Translations under genes and position numbers: made by a program | Source: Amanita rubescens | Taxonomy: Eukaryota; Basidiomycota; Agaricomycetes; Agaricales; Amanitaceae | Assembly (NCBI GenBank): GCA_015039365.1 | Contig: WION01000163.1 | Location: forward strand, 52,968-116,967 | Direction of reading: 5' to 3' | DNA: 64,000 bases | Notes under the pieces: generated by a model | What the model saw: only the letters and a program-made list of their open reading frames with translations | Told to the model about the DNA's origin: nothing | Databases searched by the model: none | Part shown: positions 57,735 to 64,000 of the stretch, one piece after another | Layout of the letters: every line of letters begins with the position of its first letter | Numbering within the stretch: position 1 is the first letter of the stretch

Positions 57735-58817
57735 TTATCTTGAAAGGTCCCGCTCGGAGGAATAAGTATGCCAATTGTCCATCCCATTTTCGGCTGGGAC
57801 GCCATTGTAAGAAGGTAAAGAATAATGGTGGTGATGATTAGAGTTCTGTATTGTAGAGATTGTCCGTCAGTTGAATGAAAGGAGTGGCATGATGCTTACG
57901 GCATAGTTGTCGTCCTCGACCTTCACAGCCCCATAGTGATTTTGGGAATAATTTGATATTACATGGTGATTTGCCATCGACGGGCGGGGATTGATCGGGT
58001 TTTGTGGTGGATGCATCTGTGCGGGCTGTGGGGGAAATAAGGAAAAAAAGTTACTAGGATTCGGAGCTCTCATACTTGGACTAGGCGTGCGGAGGAAAAT
58101 TGCTTACCGAGAATGGAGGACTGGAGGTAGCGCTGGAACCGGAGGGTGTGTTGGGCATCTGGAAGGCGTGAGGATGCATGTTGAACATGGCCGAGCCTGG
58201 AGTCCCGTTTGCTGATGTCACATTACTATAATGGTGAGGGACGGGCTGGGGGATGGTCAGTGGGGGTGGCCGGGCGTCGTGGGGAGGCGTGTCGCTAGGA
58301 CTCTGATGAGGCAGACAAAACAGAAAAACGCGTTTGTTATGAGGTAAAATCACGTCTGCTGTCTAGCTCACCAGGTAAACGCCGTCCAGGTGTCCAGACA
58401 TTTTTCGTCGTTTGTAGTCTCGGTCGCAGGCCCTTGCGTCCTGGAACGCAGCGAGAGGGTTCCTGCGTGTCAAGTCGATAGGCATCCCACGGCCACCGCC
58501 AGTTTCAGCAAGCATGCGGCGTAGGTCTTCATTTTCTTTTTGTATCCGAGCATTTTCTTGCTCCAATTCTCTGATCTTCGCGAGTGGGGAGGGTAGGACG
58601 GCGACTTGGTCTGGGGTCAATCCAAGCGCGGTCTGGAGCTTGGTGACGGTTTGTTCCAGCTAAAAACGCGTCAACGACGATGCTGGATGCGAGGAGAATG
58701 GTTTCCAACCTGCTCGATGTAGGCCTTTCGCTTGGCACGGTGTCGTGCTTGTGCTTTGGCGTTACGGCTACGCTCAGGGCGTTCAGCCTGCCTGGCATGA
58801 TCGTTTACAGTCGACAT
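57735..58817 (-). CDS. bZIP transcription factor
   Basis: Five exons on the minus strand, 58710-58817, 58372-58659, 58108-58302, 57900-58025 and 57735-57845, give 275 residues. The basic region lies at the very N-terminus: ERPERSRNAKAQARHRAKRK, with the N-x7-R signature (NAKAQARHR). It leads straight into a leucine zipper (YIEQLEQTVTKLQTALGL) and a second coiled segment (LAKIRELEQENARIQKENED). Exon 1 ends exactly between basic region and zipper. The C-terminal half is Pro/Ser/His/Asn-rich, probably an activation domain. DNA target and pathway cannot be told from sequence; the compact N-terminal bZIP resembles uncharacterised agaricomycete factors. Confidence 0.92.
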
Positions 58818-60986
58818 CACGATATAACGTAACTGGGGAGGGAGGGGATCGGGGTTCGAAAGAGGAGAGGCGACTAAGTACTTATATCAGTTTGAGTTAG
58901 TCCGACCTTTTGAGCGCTGAAAGCTTGCGAAAATTCCAAATTGAAGGGCATATAATTTTGATTTTCCGGTGTGGTCGCTTTCCTCGATCAGCCGAAGACT
59001 CAAAAACGGGTGACCCTGTCGGGTTCCAATCTTTTGGGTCAACCAATCTCAAAGTCAGTTTGGTCCTAGTTCTGATCATTTTCCTGATCTTCTCCACCTT
59101 CTTTCCATGACTGTATCTACATCAACCAACCCAACTTGGATTATTTAATAGACACGTTGGGCATAGCATACCGCATTGGCTCATAACAGTAATCATGGGG
59201 CACCGCCCTTGTTTGGGGGGAGGCGAGGACCATGGACCTCTACGGACGTGGCCGGAAAGTTGCGGTTTGTTTCCATTTGGACAAGTCCTCCGCGTGCCTG
59301 GGGTGGTGCAGGACTTCGTTTGATCGGGGATCAACGTCCTACTACTTCCGTCATGTGTCTCCAGAAAGAAATCGCTTTCTTTGGCCCCAGGAATTCCGCG
59401 CTGTCTTTCTCCGTGACTTTGTCTCTCCGGTTGAAATTATACTCCCTCAGCCTAGTCCCTTTGAAAGCTTAGTGGCGCCAACCTTGCAACGGTAGGAAAA
59501 TAAAAACACAGCACTTCACCGTACCGAGTGTAAGTATAATCAGCATACGTTGTTCTCTAGCCTCGGATCCCATGGGACGTATGTACCTTCAGTGCTACGC
59601 TTCCGGTCTGCGTGTTGACATCCATAATGGCCGCAAACTTGAGATTGGCCAACATTTTACCGGTGGAAATCTCACCATCGCTTTCGACTCCGCGACAATA
59701 AGCCAATGATAAGCATCTCTACTTTTCTATCGTCCAGTCGATCAGGATGGCTCAGCATGATCATGATGACATCACAAGGTAGGAATTGCATCTTGGTTCC
59801 ACTTTCGTTCCTCTATCCTCGTCCTGACCGCTCCCCCATGCTCTACACTCAAACAGGTTGAAACAACTCCAGTGGTCTATATCGCTATCAAGCCGGAATG
59901 GACCTGCCTCATAGACCTAAGAAGGCAATAACAAGCTGGTTGCCACGCCGATTTGGCTCACAAATAGCATCGCCCGTGAACGGCGTATCTTGACACTCGT
60001 GAGACCTAGTCGCCAATCACCGACATACATTTGCATCTTGTCATTGATGCAATTTTAGGCTTAAACGAAAGCTCCAGATCAAGCCATGAATCGACGCCTG
60101 GCGCTGTTGGTGTCAATACGTTCTCCCTGTTTCCCATTAGGCGTTTCATAACCGGAGGCCACTTGTAATTCATGTTCAGCTCGTCAGGCTGTAGCTACGT
60201 TTGATAATGCCCCTTGCCTTGCAACCGCAACATGTAAGAACATCTGTGGCGTTTCTACACGCGGACGCCCATTTGTCAATTGGCATTGGCATTGTTTATG
60301 GTTCTCTTCCCTGACAGTTTGTACTACCATATGAAGGACAAGTGACAATAAAGGGAGAGGTACCCGGACCGTTACGAAATCTCCAATCAAGTCGGGGACA
60401 TCTCATCAATGTTCGTGTATCGCGAATATACGCGTTGTACGCCAGTTTGTCTTTCCTTGTGGTACATGGCATGAGACATGTATTTTTGCCTGCTTCCTTC
60501 TGGCAGTCCGCCAGTGTACTTATCCTCCCCACCCGGAAGCAAATGCGCACGTTTCAGGAAACAAGTGTTCTATATCAGAAAAGGATTAGGGTAAGGAGAA
60601 CCAATCCGAAGGTAGTCGGGAATTCCCGATCAAGCTTCCTGTGTGGCAAGATACATTACTAATTTACAAGTGCGTCTTTAGACAGTCTTGGGATTTCTTC
60701 TATGTGAAGCTGGGCTGGGAGAGCCTTTAAATTTTTAAATCAGTTCCAAGAAAAGCGCTGATTGATCAAATCCAGGTTTTGGACGTATTATTTGACATAT
60801 GGCTCCGCTGACCACGGCGAATGATTTCCTCAGACAGCGAACTGAATGGTGTCACTGTCAAGGAGCTAACAGCTGATTATATGGTCGGTGGACCGCTACG
60901 TGGCACTAATCCAAGGAACTGAACACTTGTAACTAATTCCATACGGTCATTCAGAAGGTGAGGACCAAACGGGACCCCAAAGATGA
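58818..60986. other. Gene-poor region upstream of the bZIP gene
   Basis: Two coding-like but unassigned plus-strand frames occur at 59232-59495 (YYFRHVSPERNRFLWPQEF) and 59571-59711 (YLQCYASGLRVDIHNGRKLE). They may be pieces of one small gene or relic. Nothing else recognised up to the TOF1 3' end. Confidence 0.4.
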
Positions 60987-63732
60987 TCACCCATCGTCGT
61001 CGTCGTCAGATAGTATAAGGCGCTTCGTCCTTTTCCAGGTCATTGACTCGCTCACCACAGGCTGAGGCGAGCTTGGAGATGATGCGGGCTCGGTGTTTTC
61101 TGCCGACGGTCGGGGTTTTGCTAAAGCCCTCGGTTTTGGTCGAGAAGGTTGTGGTTCTTCCTCGTTGGCCACTGCGACCCCGGATGGGGCATCTAGCTCA
61201 TCCATGCTGTCCAAGGCGGAATCGGAGTCAGTGGACGAGAGGCTCAGGGGTGTATCTTGCGCTTCCTGCGGCGTACTTTCCCCTTTCCTCCTTTTGCCAC
61301 CTTTTCCTTCGTCTCCGATCCTCCTGCGCCGCTTCTTGGTCCCCGTAGCTCTCATGCCGACAGGACGATCGACGTTACCGGCTTCAGCAGCGGCATCCAT
61401 GGCCTTCTGGCGCAACACCTTTTCCTTCTCTAGGAATGCCTCGATATCGCCATATTCTGTGTCGCTGTCCTCAATGAACTGCGCCGATTTATATTGCTTC
61501 TGTTCCTTATTTTTCCTTTCTTTCTTCTTGCGGCGCGGTTCTTCATTGTCGCTGAGGTCCGCTTCGTCCTCGCTGGAAATTGGGGACAGTTTCCGGCGAT
61601 GTCGCGAGCGGCGAGTCTGTTTGCTAAGAAGCTGGGAGGCTTTCTTGCCGTCGAGGTTAATGGGGTTAGCGATAAACTGCTCGATAACCACGAGCATGCT
61701 CTTGAGATCTGCAACGAGTATGGCCGCTGGCACATACCATTCGACTTCATCGGCGCCTGGTTCCCACACGATAAGCAAAGGTTGAATCGATTTAGGACAG
61801 TCTACGGTTCACCTACCATCTTGGCGAATGGAGAATTTGCAGAGTCTGAACAATAGCTTGAGTTGTGGGTTCCTGCTCGCCGCATTTGCTTGTTCATTAT
61901 CCACGTAAGGAATTGCTAAAGCGCCGTTTGCCCTCAGACAACTGACTAGAAAAAGAATGATCCGCGCTTACAATAGTCTGATATCTTGGCCAAAGCTTCA
62001 GCTGACGGGTGTTTCCCACTCAAGATTGCTTCCGCGTCTTCAAGGTCATCATCGGATATAACGTCTGGTCCCCCTTCCGAACCGTCCGTTTCATCAATTA
62101 TTCTTCGGCGTTGGGCAATCACCAGAGCTAGGATCTATCGCAGTGTTTGCAATGAAACCAGTTCGGACGCCACAACCATAAGCTAACCTCTTTTGTCCAT
62201 TGCACAAAATTGCCCTGCCCTGCCTCGGTCAGCGCCGCTATCGCGATACCCAATTGATCACTCCAGGAATATCCTTTCTTAACACGGACTTCAGGCGGGG
62301 CGTTCCTCTCCGCTCCGTTTTCGCCGTCATCAAGATCGCCTTTGTCACGTCTGCTGCGCTGGTTAGGCTTGGAATCTGGTTCCCAACTGGAGTATTGCTT
62401 CCAATTACCACGATTCTTCGGGAAAAAGGCCTGTGAAGCACACCCAAGCGGACGTTCAGGGGCCAGTTGGAGTGTAAATTACAGCAGAGCGATTCATTAG
62501 CCGAAGTCACATTGCACAGCGAACGATCGCAACATACCTCAATAGCTAAGAATGAGTCCTTTTCTAACCCTTTGAAAAATTGCCGTAGAATGAAGTTGAC
62601 AAGGGTCACAAGGTCCTTGTAAGGCTGATCACGGGGAAATGATTTTTGGTCGGCTAGAATCGCTTGAAACAATTCCAGCGTGGAGACCTGATGGCACAAA
62701 CATAAACATATCAGTATCAAGTTCGGTGAAGTTGTTGATAGGCGGAAGGGTCGCGGTCCTGAACCATCAGCAATGATCGCAATTCCAGGTTCAGTGCAAT
62801 CACAATTCTATGTAGAATTAGGCGAACCCGCAAGATAAGCCTTGCCTGGTCTAGAATCCGATAGGCAACTAGAGAATGGCTTGGGGATACAAAAAGGCAA
62901 GTCCGAGAGTACAAGGGAGAGAAGGGCGGAGCGAGGGTGGCCATCGAACACGCTCAATTCGAATCAATGCCACCTGATGTTCGCCCCTTCATGAAACGCT
63001 GAGCCAACAAACAGGCTCACGCTTGATTCCCGTTCTCATCCTCACCAGCTGGAAGCATGGAGAAAATGCTCTCAGCAGGTTCACCATCAACACGCCGTAG
63101 CGGCGAACAAAACATTTTCAAATTGACGAGGGATTCAACTTGTCAATCCATCATAGGCCTGGAGGATTCGGCGATTGTACACACGCTATCCTCCTATTGC
63201 GAAAATACCTGATGTAAATGACCACTTACATTGAAAAACAGGCCTTCAGCCTTTGCCCGTACAGCTTGCCGATGCAGCAAGTTTACAACACGGCGCATGG
63301 ACTCTGAGGTTGCGAATTCTTTGTACCGGGCCAGATACGTAAGCAGCGTGTTCGTAATCTCGGCATTCGCGAGTCTCTGCCAACTACGGTGTTAATGACG
63401 AATCTGACAATGGACCCGACCCAAAGATAAGTCTCGAGTTCCCAGGCGGCATAATTGCCTTTCCGGGCCATTATTAGTTTGGCATGGCGCCAGTGTCTAG
63501 CGAGCCGCAGGAAGCGAGGCTCGGCGGAGACAAGGCGCTGATAGAACGACTTGGAGACTTACCATTTCAAATGCTTCAAAGGTAAACATTGTCTCCCTTA
63601 TCTCGATCTCGCTTTCATTCCCGTCTTCGTCTTCGTCCACGTCATGTGTGTCCTCTCGCACGGACCCTGTCTGCTCCTCCCCTGCTCCGCTCTGCATTGG
63701 TGCCTTCGGGTCTACCTCCGGTTCCTCAACTC
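60987..63732 (-). CDS. TOF1: Replication fork protection protein TOF1/Swi1/Timeless, C-terminal half
   Basis: Seven minus-strand exons are visible: 63563-63732, 63230-63376, 62538-62687, 62188-62430, 61972-62134, 61817-61915 and 60987-61756. Together they code about 580 residues. An acidic stretch (VDEDEDGNESEIEI) leads to FTFEAFEM, then LLTYLARYKEF, MRRVVNLLHRQAV, LFQAILADQKSFPRDQPYKD, FVQWTKEILALVIAQRRRII, LKLLFRLCKFSI and WYVPAAI. The tail is Ser/Lys/Asp-rich with several basic clusters (KKRRRRIGDEGKGGKRRK) and ends DDDDDG. Tof1 with Csm3 keeps the replicative helicase coupled to polymerase at paused forks. The N-terminal half lies beyond the window or in the unread last 270 bp. The intron 62688-63229 is 542 nt, ten times the local norm. 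Confidence 0.88.
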
Positions 63733-64000
63733 CTACATGAACGGAAAGTGTCAGCAAGCTTGCTGTCAAACACGTAAATAGTAAAGGACAGAAGCCAAAT
63801 AGAAGCTAGAAGAGCAGAAAGCTTCAGTCAAATCATGTGCGCCGTCAACCTAGGCGACGGTAATGAATTGAACCCAACCCAAGGAGAAGAAAGCGCTGAT
63901 CACGAAAGCATAATTGTAACCCAACATAGCGCGCACGAGCCCCGAGGAAGGTCGTGATTTATTTTTGATACAACCTGCCGAATACGTCTGATGACGGATT
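63733..64000. other. Window edge upstream of the TOF1 exons
   Basis: An acceptor (catgtag on the minus strand) precedes the TOF1 exon at 63732, so at least part of this stretch is intron. I could not identify an upstream TOF1 exon with a conserved motif here. Confidence 0.4.

Noticed and set aside
61093..61785. Long plus-strand open frame (230 codons) opposite the TOF1 last exon
   Set aside because: It is antisense to a well-supported acidic/basic TOF1 tail; the low-complexity codons on one strand keep the other strand open. No motif in the plus-strand peptide.
61946..61971. A 26-nt intron in TOF1
   Set aside because: A later acceptor (CTTTAG) gives a standard 56-nt intron with an in-frame join, so the short version was dropped.

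Overview
The window is nuclear DNA of a filamentous basidiomycete, almost certainly an agaricomycete. Genes are split by many 45-65 nt GT-AG introns. The families present are typical of that class: CFEM protein, GT69 mannosyltransferase, AAA-ATPase-like protein, ICMT-like methyltransferase, TKL-type kinase, large G-domain GTPase. The housekeeping genes (NOP53, CSN1, eL31, eL34, PIG-F, PHO13-type phosphatase, TOF1) have basidiomycete-like exon structures. I see no prokaryotic genes, CRISPR array, IS element or convincing tRNA.

Layout. 0.6-2.7 kb: a GT69 glycosyltransferase with two frame breaks, and the C-terminal stub of a protein kinase. 2.8-25.9 kb: an accessory block built from tandem copies of one family-2 O-methyltransferase (OMT) gene, all on the minus strand (copies A, B, C, relic D, E, F, G). 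It is interrupted by an AAA-ATPase-like gene, a 197-bp tandem duplication, a decayed COP9 subunit 3 (CSN3) relic and an unassigned low-complexity protein. An eighth, inverted and frameshifted copy (H) lies alone at 49.2-51.1 kb among housekeeping genes.

26.7-30.3 kb: intact NOP53 and CSN1. 30.4-34.1 kb: a strikingly CpG-poor, AT-rich block carrying a minus-strand GTPase gene. Its middle part appears to be a chain of about ten introns separated by exons of only 3 nt (single codons), with a few longer exons in between. 36.8-40.4 kb: ICMT-like methyltransferase and a complete 8-exon kinase. 41.2-42.6 kb: two small secreted or surface cysteine-rich proteins. 43.4-48.5 kb: eL31, two divergent multi-span membrane proteins, eL34. 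51.5-53.6 kb: PIG-F and a p-nitrophenylphosphatase, tail to tail. 57.7-58.8 kb: a bZIP factor. 61-63.7 kb: the C-terminal half of TOF1/Timeless, running off the window. Gene-poor stretches lie at 34.1-36.8, 53.6-57.7 and 58.8-61.0 kb.

The OMT copies look like an expanding secondary-metabolism family: A and G read cleanly, B, E and F read with one irregular intron each, and C, D and H are damaged. No synthase, P450 or transporter sits beside them, so the substrate cannot be inferred. The most unusual item is the GTPase locus, combining CpG depletion with the single-codon exon chain. All splice models were made by eye from reading-frame continuity and known family motifs; no alignments or searches were run.
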